NCBI GenBank assembly: GCA_019155185.1
Contig: CM032809.1
Location: forward strand, 11,595,512 to 11,659,511
DNA length: 64,000 bases
Direction: 5' to 3'
From: Beaufortia kweichowensis
Lineage: Eukaryota; Chordata; Actinopteri; Cypriniformes; Gastromyzontidae
Below, one piece after another: positions 39,101 through 50,442 of this stretch. Both the position numbers and the translations under genes were made by a program. A model generated the notes under the pieces. That model was not told where the DNA came from. It saw nothing but the letters and a program-made list of their open reading frames with translations, and searched no databases. Position 1 is the first letter of the stretch. Each line of letters begins with the position of its first letter.

Positions 39101-42100
39101 AGAAGGGACAATTATTAGGGGTGGGGAAAATGAAATGTAAATTATGCACAACCATCAAAGGTGCTGCAACACATGCAACTGACTGCAGCATCTTGTTTTT
39201 GTATTTTTTTGTAAATAGACTTAATTTGCATGTGTGATCTGCAATTTTTTTAGCACCAGAAGTCACTTAATGGCACAAACATGCCCACAAATCCTAAAAG
39301 AAATCAAGGCAGACAGGTTCTGGGTACTGGTTGTATGCAGCAGAACACCCTGATCTGGCACACTGAGACACAGTGAGACTTTCTATAATAATCCTCATTT
39401 GCATAGAAAGGAGGCCCTTTACACAAAAATGAATGACAATTACTTAAATATTATTTTATTACTTAATGCAAATTATTTTCAATATTCTTGACACAGCACT
39501 AAACCAGCACAGATGGTAAAACTGACTGGGTAAACTGGATTGTAGCTGGTTAGTGATAGACACAGGTCATTTTGATTTCAGCACGTCCTCGATAAATTAA
39601 CAGTTTGCATAAGATGGTGCTTCATAGTACATATGGGAATTTTGCTATTGGGGCATATTACGCACCCTGGGCCGCACCAAAGGCTTCACTGCTGCCAGCA
39701 GGTGTTATTTCCGTCTGGCTAATTCAATAACGTAACAGTCAACACCTTTTTTTTCTGCGAGTAAAAGTCTGATGTATTGCTTTTCCTTCATTGCGTTACC
39801 TGGCCTCTGCAGTGCAGTGCTGTAAGTTATTTATGTTTGGTCTCTATTGACCGCATTGAAAAATCACATCAGAACGAGTAAAGGTCCACATCTACATACA
39901 ATATACTGTTTTTTATATCTTCATTGTCAATCCACATTTAGATTGTTCTTTGTAGAGCGCAATAACTGAGTTCATCCTCATTGCATTGAGTTAATTGATT
40001 TTATTTTAGGGGCCTACATTAATATTTTTGTAATATTAAAAAAGTTATATTTTGGTGTTTTTGTGTTTCTACATGATTGTTACTATTGTAATTCTGCAGG
40101 TTGTATTGTTTTCAACCGAAGCAGTCCCATGTGTTTTCATTGTATATTCTCCACATGGTCAGGACTGTGCAATATGGGGGAGGAATCCCATGTGTCACGA
40201 TGATACATTTGGCAAACAAAGGAAGCCCAGCCGATGGTGCAGCACTGGGTATATCAGCTCACAAAAAAGCATCCTGCCCAGACTAAGCAAAAATTGATGG
40301 TTAAGTCTTGTCTAAAAAGTAAATCAATACGTTTCAGCAGAACCATGGTTACAGTCATCTTGAAAAGCAATTAGCAAGGGCATTTATAGAGATTTGGCAA
40401 TGGGAATTATTGGCAGAATGGGAGAGAAATGGTAAGAAAGAAAGAGTTTGAGAAAAAGAATGTAGGACAGGAGAAGAGAGCACAGGCGCATACGCACATC
40501 CGTTCAGTATAATATGAACAACATTCACACACATTTGAAGAAAAATAAGTACATTGTTAAAGTATGGGAATACAGTACTGCAATTAAACATGCCTGTTAT
40601 TTCATTATTTACTGAAGTGTATTAAAAGAATAATCTCAGTAATCTCAGAATCTGATCTCTTGTGCTGACTTCGCATTTTTGAAACATATGAAAGCACAAT
40701 GATAATCAATACACGTCTATCAACTAGACAATAAAGCAGCATAGGTGTATTATATGCCTGTGATATGTGATATACTGTAGTGTAAAGATGATGTAGGTCT
40801 CGAGCTCTTCTTGAGTCACAGAATAATCCTGCTGAAAAGCACAATGTAGTATAATATAGTAATATCATTGTGTAGGAATAAAATGAGAATATCGTACTGA
40901 ATGCCTACAGCAGTGTAGGCAACTACAGAGTGACTACTAGTCCTTTAGAGAAAGAGATGTGGGTTTATCAAGTGTGTGGGCAAAGGAATCCCTGGTTTTA
41001 CGAACCAAAAAAGTCAGAACTTGCATCATGTAATAAAATGTCAAGCACTATAGTGTAATGTTAACATAAATAGAAGATCTAAAACATAGTGTTTCAAAAC
41101 ACAGGTTTTGCTTCAGGATTCAGATTTTTTATTTTTTTAACAATTTATTTTTTGCTTTTTATTAAAGGAACATTTTTGGTACCACTGCTGGTAACATCGA
41201 CACGACTGTCAGTCACAATATTTAATCAATATGGTTTAATCATGTGTGATGTAATCTCATATATATTATTAATTAGGCTTATTTCTATCTAATTTATTAA
41301 TTAGTCAATTATTTCAAGGTCACGTTGTCTGGCAGTACTCGGATGATGCACTGTTATTATTTTCAAGTGATTGTAACATACTATGGAGTGTCACGACCGG
41401 CCAATCAGAATCAAGTATTCCAGAGCACCGTAGTATAATAATAACACACTGACTATTCAGACACCCTACTTATCCGTGTTGCTTAGCAGTACACACATAT
41501 GGATGCTGTAAATGTCTATGGTGGTTTTAAACCAACAGTTATAGAAGCAAGGAGAAATGACAATGAGATAGATGCTTCCTCCTCCCTTCACAAAGACCTG
41601 ACATTCAGATCTGCTCAGAATGAAGCAGAGGTTGTCCCCCCACACACCCTCCCTGCGGGACACGTGCGCAAGTGTGCAAAAACACAGACACAGCCTGTAC
41701 TGATGATGTGGGGGGCAGAGAGCAGAGGAGACAGAGATTAATTATGTTCAAATGGCCATGCATAAGTCACATCTGCTGCACCTAAGGATCCCGGGGCACG
41801 AGCTGGAAACAATGGGCCTGTTACAGACTATTAGACATGTCCCCATGCATCCTCCCCCAGATCTATTCAAGTAGGGGTCCCTGAATCATGCCGGGTGACC
41901 ACCCGCCAGCCTTCAACCCCCTGAGCAACCGCTCATGATTACAGCCCTCTTGTTTCAATACAACTTGAGGTAAACTAAACTTCATACTAAACTTGAACTA
42001 CTAATGTGCAAAAGTAATTATATTAAACAGGACAGATGAATATGATTTTTGGTGGGTTGGTAGTTGAGATATGGTTCATGTCCTGATTGAAGTGTGTACA

Positions 42101-42530
42101 TTCACACATTTTCACACACACATTGACAGAAAGGGCAAAAGAGTCGGACAAATGGCAACCCAAAGCCAGGCAGTGCTGGAGAGATTTGTGGGGTTTAATG
42201 TTTATCTGACATTGCCCTTTACAATCCAAGGGGACATTCTGCCCTAAGCTGAATCTGTCTTATGACACTGTGGAGATATAAGCAAAATAAATTAACATCC
42301 AGTTGGGATTTGCAGCATGCTAATTATGACCCTTCTGATGGCCAGCTGGAGACTTCCCCAAAACATATTAGAGGCAAATATATTGTTTGAAGTAAACAAT
42401 TTATAAATTGAATATGGTAGAGATACAAAGAATGAAAGTTGGCATGCACAATGGCATATCTCTAAGTAAGGGAACAGTACACCTAAATAAGAAAATTTCA
42501 TATTTATTTATGTAACACACATAAAGATGC
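36110..42530. other. Intergenic DNA, no gene recognised
   Basis: Short frames without domains. A promoter-like block at 36770-37090 has a CCAAT motif (AGCCAATCAGATTCC near 36910) and AATAAAGCTCCCC near 37011; it could be a solo LTR relic or a regulatory element. Unique-looking blocks at about 41735-41940 and 42225-42385 are candidate conserved non-coding elements. A short AAAGGGATAGTTCAA word at 38514-38528 is a lone MITE end. Confidence 0.4.
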
Positions 42531-42536
42531 TTCAAA

Positions 42537-43027
42537 CGGTTCTTTACAGTGATGTCATAGAAGAACCATTTTTGGTTCCCCAATGGACCTTTCTGTCAAA
42601 GGTTCTTAATCTGTTAACTGTCACCGTTCCTTACGAGGAACACCTATGTTATTTCCCTATTCACTTTATTATTTCATAGTTAAATTTTAATCTGATCATG
42701 ACAAACTATGAATGGATGGAAAGGTATAAGACTTGAGATGAAATATTTGACACATTTGCATAACAATAAACATAAACCAAAAAAAATGTTAATGTTACTG
42801 TGATTTATAAAAATACCTAAAATTACACAAAAGTGTAAAAGACCTATAAATGATTAAAAAAAATCTAAAAATTAAAAAATGTAGTTCAGATTTTCATATG
42901 TAAACCCATTTTATGCTGTGACAGTTATCAGGTTAAAAGCACCATTTCTTTTTTATAAGAACCATTTTTTCACTACAGAGACCCTTTTCTAAAGAGAAAA
43001 ATGTTGAAGGTTCCTTATGCAACCATA
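42537..43027 (+). mobile_element. Cyprinid 'GGTTCTTTACAGTGATG' repeat split by a TTAA insertion
   Basis: The left part (42537-42609) has GGTTCTTTACAGTGATGTCA, AGAAGAACCATTTTTGGTTC and AAAGGTTCTTAA. The right part (42933-43027) continues with ACCATTTCTTTTTTATAAG, AAGAACC-like words, ACCCTTTT and GAAGGTTCCTTATGCAACCA. This is the order remembered for a dispersed fish repeat. The copy G element occupies the position between them. Confidence 0.6.
42606..42936 (+). mobile_element. TTAA MITE-like family, copy G (full length, 331 bp)
   Basis: This is the best copy for defining the family. Left end TTAATCTGTTAACTGTCA (42606-42623); the reverse complement of the right end reads TTAACCTGATAACTGTCA (16 of 18 match). 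TTAA flanks both sides. The interior is AT-rich and non-coding, with a hairpin word (GTTCCT..AGGAAC type) after the left end and the marker ATTTCATAGTTAAATTTTAA. TTAA target sites with CCTG..CAGG ends suggest a piggyBac-type non-autonomous element (inference). Confidence 0.75.
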
Positions 43028-43064
43028 CAGCTAAAAATTGTGTGATTCTCATTACAAAACTGTT

Positions 43065-43278
43065 TGACTTTCTTCTGCAGTACACAAAAAAGTTATATTT
43101 TAAAGAACTTTAACCATACAACATAATTCCCCATTGACTTCTATTGTATGAACAAAAAAACACTAAGACATTTCTCAAAATTTCTCTTGTTGTGTTCCAC
43201 AGAAGAAAGAGTTTGTACAATGTGAGGATGAAGGAATGATATCAGATTTTTTATTTTTGGGTGGACTATCCCTTTAAG
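43065..43278 (+). mobile_element. 'GGGTGAACTATCCCTTTAA' MITE family copy
   Basis: Family words TTTGACTTTCTTCTGCAGTA, TTGACTTCTATTGTATG, TTGTGTTCCACAGAAGAAAG and the terminal TTTTTGGGTGGACTATCCCT with TTAAG are present in order. The left inverted repeat has decayed. Confidence 0.65.
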
Positions 43279-43659
43279 TACTCACACATTCACCTGTCAC
43301 GCTCTTTAAATGTTATTATCTTTAATTAAAGTTGAATAACCAGAACAGAACAAGCCAGGACAAAATGCTCAAAATGCCCTTTGTGTAAATGATATCGCAT
43401 TCACACACACGGATATCGTCAGGAGGTGTGAGAACACCACACAACCCCAAGAGAGCCGTAAAGATGACGACCAGCGCAAATAACAGCGGACCCTTTCTTA
43501 ATTATTCAGCTGCCAGCATCACTCAGCATTAAGTACCTGTGTGAAACAGAAACGACCACTGATAGATTTTACATTGGTGCAACATCCAACACACTGCCAT
43601 CATTACTCCTGCTGGAAGAAAATGGTTTAAAGCAGAAGGCTGTCAACAAACGGTGTTAA

Positions 43660-43880
43660 TTAAGCCTGTGGGAACTCAAAGAGCATTGTAAGCCTCTGCG
43701 CTCTCCGGCCCTGTGTGGTGCGCTAGATGCTTGTCAGAAAATCATGCTGATTGTATATTAAATAAGAGACCCTGGGGCTGAGGAGAGATAGGCAGTGAGG
43801 AAGAAATTAGGTTTGATTCCCAACAGGCCTGTGATATTCAAATGAATTCTGCGGGATAAGCAAATGAAAGTCTCTCCTTC
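43660..43880. other. Unique, complex block (candidate regulatory element)
   Basis: Non-repetitive, balanced composition with homeodomain-like words (TTAATTAAG) and ATTCAAATGAATTC. No reading frame. Candidate conserved non-coding element; this is inference and needs alignment to other fish. Confidence 0.25.
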
Positions 43881-43934
43881 ATGGAAGAAACATGAGGTTT
43901 TTGATAACAAGCGTTATTATGTTCTCTTTGTTTT

Positions 43935-44333
43935 AAAGAAATAGTTTCCCAAAAAATTAACATTTACTCACTCTTTAAATGCAAAAGTGGTTAGGAAACA
44001 CAAGACTTTTTTTAAGAATCTTTATGCAGATGTTCAGGTTGACCATGTCTGTCAAGCTTTATAAAAGCACTGTATAATAGTTTACCTAAATATGAAATTT
44101 GTCTCATAATTTACTCACCCTCATGCCATCCCATCTATATGACATAGCCTATATGACATCTATTTTTCAGATGAACACATATCAATAATTTTATATTAAA
44201 ATGCCGTCTTGTCTTATTCCCATCTTATGTGGGATCCAATATGGTGAACCTCCAAAAAGCACTCATGTGTCGTGATTAATTGTGACTGGTGTGAGTAAAT
44301 TATGAGAATTTTCCTATTTGGTTGAAATTGTCC
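43935..44333 (+). mobile_element. Fragments of the 'TTTACTCACCCTCATGCCATCC' MITE family
   Basis: A left-end fragment (TTAAAGAAATAGTTTCCCAA, 43933-43952) lies about 150 bp before a more complete degenerate copy (44083-44333) containing AATTTACTCACCCTCATGCC and the right-end TATGAGAATTTTCCTATTTG. Confidence 0.5.
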
Positions 44334-44339
44334 TCCATG

Positions 44340-46410
44340 TTACAAAACATGTTTAGAGATGATCCTTGCGGTTTGGATTGAGTGTGAGTAAATGATGTTT
44401 TTTAATGTTATGTGCTGTCAATATTGTTCAGTGTTATGAACTTTAAGAAAAATCTTAATACACCGGTTATCCATGTATAACAGATTGTTTATTTTGCCAG
44501 GGAAAAGTCCAGACACAAGATCACATGACCAGCCAAGCCTTTGTGCCTTGCCAGATTTTAATGAGGAAAGGATTGAGAGAGCAAGACGTCCATCTCCATG
44601 GAGACCGGAGAGATATATAACGTTGCCCTTTCTCTCAGCAACCCTCAAGGCTATACTTCCTACCTCTGAATGAATCTATGGTCCTGCCACACAAAACCCG
44701 GGCAATTAAACCCAGCCCACTACAGACACGAGCGTACACACTGACCACTGTATTCTAACATCCATTATAATGTAAGAAACGTCCATCGTGTAAACCCAGT
44801 GTGGGTCATGAAAACTGACATATTAACCAGTGAAGGTGCTTGCACAGTTTACGCATCTCTACAGCTGTCTGGATATTAGCATTCACTCCTGCACGCCTGC
44901 ACACGTTTGCCAAACCCGATCCATTTCAGTAAATTCAGAGCTATTGCAACCTTTGGCCCTAAAGGGCAATATATGAATGGCAATCTCAAACACATGAGGA
45001 TGAGCAGTTTGCATATGTGTGTGTGTTAAATATGCATCAGTTCCTTTTCCGACACATGCCCCTCTTTCTCCGCCCCCTCTAGGATGGCTTTGTCTTCGCC
45101 TTTGGAAGGCGGGGTACGTCGCCATGGTGACTGTTCCGACAGAAGGCTGAAGGGTTTGACTTCCTCATGACCTTCACAGAAGGGGGTGATTGTCCCTGAA
45201 ACAGAGCCAGAGCTCTCCTTCATGTGGGAAGCATTAAATCAAGAGGAAAAAATTTGGATTGCACGTACAACTGCAATCATGGTCTGTCCGAAGCGCATTT
45301 CATTAGCATTACAAAACCATTACCATAATATTATCAAAGGTAACATTAAGCTGCCCACTAACCAGGAGAAGCGGATACACGGGCCTGCTTGCATTGGCTT
45401 CGCATGTGAATTAAGGATCAAGGGGACATATTTGTGTTGTGTATAGCTCTAATACGGGCTTATCCAATGTATTTGCTGAGAAAAACTCGTTTGAGAAAAA
45501 CAACTTGTTTATCTGGTTCATTAGTATGCAAACAAAGTAATTGTGCTTCCCGATGTCGAATGAAACAAGAGCCAATAGATCATCATTAGTGCTGTTAGCT
45601 AAGACATGCATCGCTATGACGACTGTGCACACTTGGTGGCATGTAATTCATACCACACTAGATATGCTACAGACTTGATAAGACCATAAATTGTGTGACT
45701 TGTTGGGAGATGTCATAAAAACCGGCACAAAAATCATGCAGACTTACATTTAGGGAAAAACCAAAGGCATTTATAGGGACCAGAATATTTTAGAAACTGG
45801 GGGTCTTTCTCGACTTAGTATGTGAGTCAACAGTAAGCAACTTTGTAAACATGCACAACACCCTACACTTTAAAAAATAAAGGTTCCCAAAACATTCAAT
45901 ACCGGGCTGAACATTTAACACCCACAGAAACTTTCTGCTGCGCAAAAGCTCCTGTGTTTTGAAAAGTTTTTCAGACTTGAATTCTAACTAAAAGATCCTA
46001 TGGGGAGCCAAAAATGGTTCTCCTTTAGCTAGTTTTACACAGGGTAGTCATATGAATTACTTTATAGGAACAAAGAGAAGAGCTATCTCCTAAAAACCTA
46101 ATTTTCCAGTGGGTTACATTTGCAGAACCTCGGAAGTGATGTAAGCTGGCCGACAGCACGGTATTCAAAAAACATAAACAACTGAAGGACACAGTGATCG
46201 GAGCTGTGTTTTTGTTTCACGATAACGTAATGTAAACATAGATGTAATGTAAACATAAACATTGCAATTGAAAGAGCAAAAAGTCTACAAGAACAACAAT
46301 GAATTTCAACTAAATAAATGAATTATTGCAAACTTTCAATATTGTTTTTGCGTACTCGTTAAATGAAGGTACCGTATGTAATGCAAGCACAACACAATTA
46401 ACTGTAATTT
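44340..46410. other. Intergenic DNA, nothing recognised
   Basis: Short frames at 44418-45446 overlap on both strands and have no domain. The 44480-45250 segment is somewhat GC-richer. Confidence 0.45.
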
Positions 46411-46414
46411 ATTA

Positions 46415-46510
46415 AGCTAAAAAAAGTAATCCCTTACTTTACTTTTCAGTGGATGAGTAATTTAATTACAGTGATTAGTTACTTACTAATCCCTTACACC
46501 CAATACTGAT
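46415..46510. repeat. Fragment of fish 'AAAAGTAATCCCTTACTTTAC' repeat
   Basis: AAAGTAATCCCTTACTTTAC, AGTAATTTAATTACAGT and TTACTAATCCCTTACACCCA match a widespread fish dispersed repeat in order and spacing. Only about 95 bp is present. Confidence 0.6.
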
Positions 46511-46514
46511 GATT

Positions 46515-47530
46515 GTCTATGTTTCTAATTGATAGTATTGTTAATAGAATGCAAGTAAATGATCAATACATCATTTAGATCTTCAAGGTTGTTATGTGTC
46601 ATCACTTCAGAGCTACAGGGGGTGGAGGAGGTGTTGAAATGAAGGTTATACTATCGATGAACAAATTATTCACTTTATGAGTCATAAGATCTTCACTATT
46701 TAATCACAAAAACGTCAAGGCAGTGAACAAAGCCTGGCTGCTGCCCACTACAAGCGAGAACATGCACACCACCTCTCCATCATAAGATATAAAAGAGGTT
46801 TCCTTTACAAATGTCTCTCTCTATACCGCACTACATTTTCACTCCCACTACAGTTTTTGTGCTGGGGTGCTCATACAATTTGAGCTTCATAGTGGAAAGC
46901 TTAGAAAATGAAAAGAACTGCTGTTTGAAAGTTGAATACGTTTTTGATTATACTGTTTGTTTATCACTAATACTCCATTACAATTTTTTCTTTGTCCATC
47001 AGTAATGTCTGTACATCTTGTGTCAAAAGAGCAGCGACTGACCATACAGCAGATGTTCAAAGTTTGAACTCAAAACCCCCACCACTTAAACAAAAGGTAT
47101 TTTAGGGAGACAAATATTTAAACTTCTAGTCTTTGTTATCGAAGTATGAAACGTTACCTTGATGATAACCTCTATCATTTATGTTTTGACTGCAATACCA
47201 CGTGAATTAATAAAGAACTACTATCGTCAAGAGACACCTGCAGATACGTACGAGTATGATGTCACAGGAAAAAGCTGCCCTTAAGATATTATCTAGGGTG
47301 CACGGTCTCACTGTCAGTTCTCAGTTAACCTCCAGACTCTCAGGCAATGTCATGTGGTTACAGGAGGATCCTTTCAAATCAATTCCATCACTACGACACC
47401 AGACATGTAGTGTAAGATTACGCCAAGTGTACGCCAGTAGGTAACCTGATCTAATATAAATAAAGAATATCTGAGAGAAGTGTATAACTGGACTTCAGAG
47501 ACTTCATTTAAACATGATTCTGTGTGATTA
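46515..47530. other. Intergenic DNA downstream of MED10
   Basis: No recognised gene or repeat. Confidence 0.5.
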
Positions 47531-47539
47531 CAAAATCAA

Positions 47540-47545
47540 TTTATT
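47540..47545 (-). terminator. MED10: MED10 polyadenylation signal
   Basis: Canonical AATAAA on the minus strand about 250 nt beyond the MED10 stop codon, giving a short, plausible 3' UTR. Confidence 0.55.
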
Positions 47546-47793
47546 CAACAGGAAAATAAAAATATGCCACGAAAATTACAATGCAAAACGAAAAGGATTT
47601 TCACCGTTTTGAGAACGTTCCAAAACACCCCAGAGTACTCGACCCATATTCTTGTGAAATACAAAGGCAAATACAAACATGAAAAAGCTGTAAAAATTTG
47701 CATATTTGACTAATGATTTCACTCTTAAAAAACATGTTATATTATTATCAACATATGTACAGGTATTTGAAGTGTTGGCGTTGGAAACAGCGA

Positions 47794-49160
47794 TCATGAA
47801 GGAGGGTCATCTCCATGAATTGCTTTATATTTAGCCATCTCTTCAGGAAAAACCTTCCCCAGCTCAGAAATAAGAAGGCTTTTAAATTTCTGAAGAAAAG
47901 AAAAAGAAACCACAGTTGCAAAAAAGCATGAAACACATAAAAAGCAAGACCCATTTATATTTGGAAGATGCTTTCATCCAAGGCAACTTGCAGTGAATTT
48001 ACATTATACATTTCTTCATAAGTGAATGTGTTCCCTTGGTCGAATCGTACCCATGATCTTTACACTGTTAACACATGGCAGATTTGGCTACAAAAACACT
48101 GCTATTAAATGTAATAATCTGATTGGCTATGATCATAACATTTGCAATAAGCAGTTTTATAATGCAAGTCTAATACTTGCTAATAACAGTTTGCTATGTA
48201 TTTACAAATCTTAATTTTTAAGAACTTTTCGACATATTTAATTAACATATTTAAACAATTTAAATTATTATTCCTAATAAGTTTTTTATTGTCAGTAAGT
48301 CAATATTCAGCTGTTTCTTCTGAATAAATGTCAATATTATTCCTATCATTTAATTTTTTTAATATTACTCTGTTATCTAAAGGTTGTACAGTGTCAGTAA
48401 AATGTTTAATAATGTCATTTTATAACAAGTAGGTCCACTGCTGGCACTTAAAAATCAGTCAGTTGTTCACAGCGAAAATAATTTTAGAAAATACAAGAAT
48501 GCCAAAACTACACCAATACTCACTGTCAAGGTGTCAATCTTTCCTTTGACCTGTTCATTTTTAGCCAGCGCTCTCTCCAAGCACTCCTTGGTATAAAGCT
48601 GAGGATTACGACCCTGATCAATATATCTGTGGGCATAGTGCAAAAATCAATAGTGATACTTCATATTTATGCAAATGTGTGATGACTAATCGTTCCTAAT
48701 TATAATACCTTTGTCCTTTACACAATCACTGAGATACTAACAGTATACTCGTTAAATGAATGAGTATAATATCAGGTGAATTTCACGAAGAATAAGTTAC
48801 ATGCACTGTTTGCAAGCAGTTTGTGTTGTGTAGTACAGATCACTTACTCGAACACCTCCAGCGGTACATTGATATCATGAAGCTGCTGTCTGCATTTCTC
48901 AATGTCTTGTAAACCAGTGATCATAAAGTTTCTGCAATAAAATCAGATTAGTACAAATTAAAATCGAAAACTACTCTAAATGATTAAAGCTATCATTTTT
49001 AATCTTAACATTGATCCGAAATGTTACAGACTACTTACAGTTTCTGATTGAGTCCTGTTTGACTGCTGGGTTGAAAATCGCTGACAATAATTCCGAGTTG
49101 CCGTATATTTTCGACGAATTTCTCGAGGTGTTCCTCTAGATTATCAAACTTCTCCGCCAT
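47794..49160 (-). CDS. MED10: Mediator of RNA polymerase II transcription subunit 10
   Basis: Four coding exons on the minus strand: 49160-49039, 48931-48848, 48626-48524 and 47889-47794 (TGA at 47796-47794). They sum to 405 nt, 134 aa, within one residue of human MED10. All introns (107, 221 and 634 bp) have GT..AG ends and matching phases. The start MAEKFDNLEEHLEKF and exon products such as VPLEVFEYIDQGRNPQLYTK and the C-terminal KFKSLLISELGKVFPEEM match the MED10 family throughout. The in-frame ATG at 49223 lies upstream, but MAEKF is the conserved start. MED10 is a small, mainly helical subunit of the middle module of the nuclear Mediator complex, which couples activators to RNA polymerase II. 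The promoter side faces UBE2QL1. Confidence 0.96.
47961..48080 (-). mobile_element. tRNA-derived SINE, antisense, in MED10 intron 3
   Basis: Read on the minus strand it has a B-box region (GGGTACGATTCGACC, near 48053-48039), AGGGAACACATTCACTTATG, and the tail GCCTTGGATGAAAGCATCTT. This is the same SINE architecture as at 9865-10001. Relative to MED10 transcription it lies in the sense direction. Confidence 0.65.
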
Positions 49161-49169
49161 GTTGATCTG

Positions 49170-50150
49170 TGTATTACATAAAGTTACGCATTTGATGAAG
49201 TTAATCGGGATAAAATGATACAATTATTGACAAAGAACTGACATCTGTTCACGTTACGTAGCTCCCATGACAGCGTCACGCTTTACGGCAGCGTTCGGTC
49301 CAATAGCGTCAGAGAATGGGCCTGTTACCTTAGTAACAGACTCCTTCGTTGTGCTGCAAAGCGTTCAAAATTGTCGTAATCACTACGTTGGAAATCTTAT
49401 ATTTTGGATCTTTTGAATTGACTGTAAAACCATTTAATTGACTCATTTGATTTTGCTAGCAAAACCTATAAAATATGAAATTAACTGTAATCACTATACA
49501 CATTTAATTGTGTATATTGTTTTATACAGATACAAACACAAAGGATTTAATAATTATATATGTAACGTTTTTTTCTGTCGTCAAACAAGGTCTTACTAAA
49601 GGGGGAGTATAACATTGGCATAACACAGCTGATGCATCGGAAGCCCGACCCCCACTCCCTCTCTCCACATTAGCGCATAGACGCATTATTTATCTCCCTC
49701 GCCCGTATTTTCGACAAGCCCCGCCTTCCCTGGCAGCGCTGGCCGTCACTCTGTCATTGGACAGTTAAGGCGTCAATCACAAAGCTGTGGCAACCCCAGC
49801 AAACAGTGATCTGCGAAAGGGCGGAGTTTGTCGGAATACGGGTGGGAAGAAAAAAGAAACGCGTGCAAGACACTTGATTACTCATTCCGTCCAGGTACAG
49901 CGGATGCCAGCTGACCCAAAGCGCTCCGCTCCGGCTATTTTTGTATGTGTGTGTGCACGATCCGCGCCAGATTATCGGTTCATTTCGAGCAACGTTATCG
50001 TACCTCTTGCAGCAGCTGCGGTTTTATCAAAGGCTTTGCTCTATAGGGAATTATTGGAATAGACCGGCGTACACAGTCTTCGCAATATTGCACTTGTGTG
50101 CGCATCGTCAGATGCTTTTACGATTTGGTGCAGTCAAAGGATTCATCGGG
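49170..50150. promoter_or_regulatory. Divergent MED10/UBE2QL1 promoter region
   Basis: The interval between the two divergent genes becomes GC- and CpG-rich from about 49640 and stays so through UBE2QL1 exon 1. It contains CCAAT at 49300-49304 (near MED10), a reverse CCAAT (ATTGG) near 49757, and GC boxes CCCCGCC near 49719 and GGGCGGAG near 49819. No clear TATA box. This fits a CpG-island promoter; exact start sites cannot be read from sequence. Confidence 0.55.
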
Positions 50151-50326
50151 GTAAGTCTGAGATGATGTTACCCTGTAGTTAAAACACTGTGTTTGATTGT
50201 CTGCAGTCGCTGTATTTAAGAGCATCTTGCATACAGTCAAATTAATATCAACCAGACATTCATTTTTACGTAACGTGTTGTGTGTTTAAATCATTTACGT
50301 TATAAACGATTGCTCTTGTGTTTCAG
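50151..50326 (+). other. UBE2QL1: Probable intron in the UBE2QL1 5' UTR
   Basis: A strong donor (CGGG|GTAAGT at 50151) and an acceptor (TTGTGTTTCAG| ending 50326) bound a 176-bp segment that is AT-richer than both sides and ends 116 bp before the ATG. A non-coding first exon would end at 50150. Prediction from splice-site consensus only. Confidence 0.5.
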
Positions 50327-50442
50327 TGCAGTCGTGCGGCAAAATGATGCATTGAGGACGGCAGCTTGCGGTCATTTCTTCCTAGCTCCATTACGTGCAT
50401 CACGATCGGGAGAACTGTAAATATTCCGCGCAGAAAACCGCA

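Noticed and set aside
45985..46095. GGAGCCAAAAATGGTTCTCC resembling the GGTTCTTTACAGTGATG repeat
   Set aside because: Only one short word matches; the remaining order is not preserved.
49787..50165. Overlapping 91- and 74-codon plus-strand frames upstream of UBE2QL1
   Set aside because: They lie in the CpG-rich promoter/leader where open frames are common. One crosses the predicted leader donor site, and neither has a recognisable motif.
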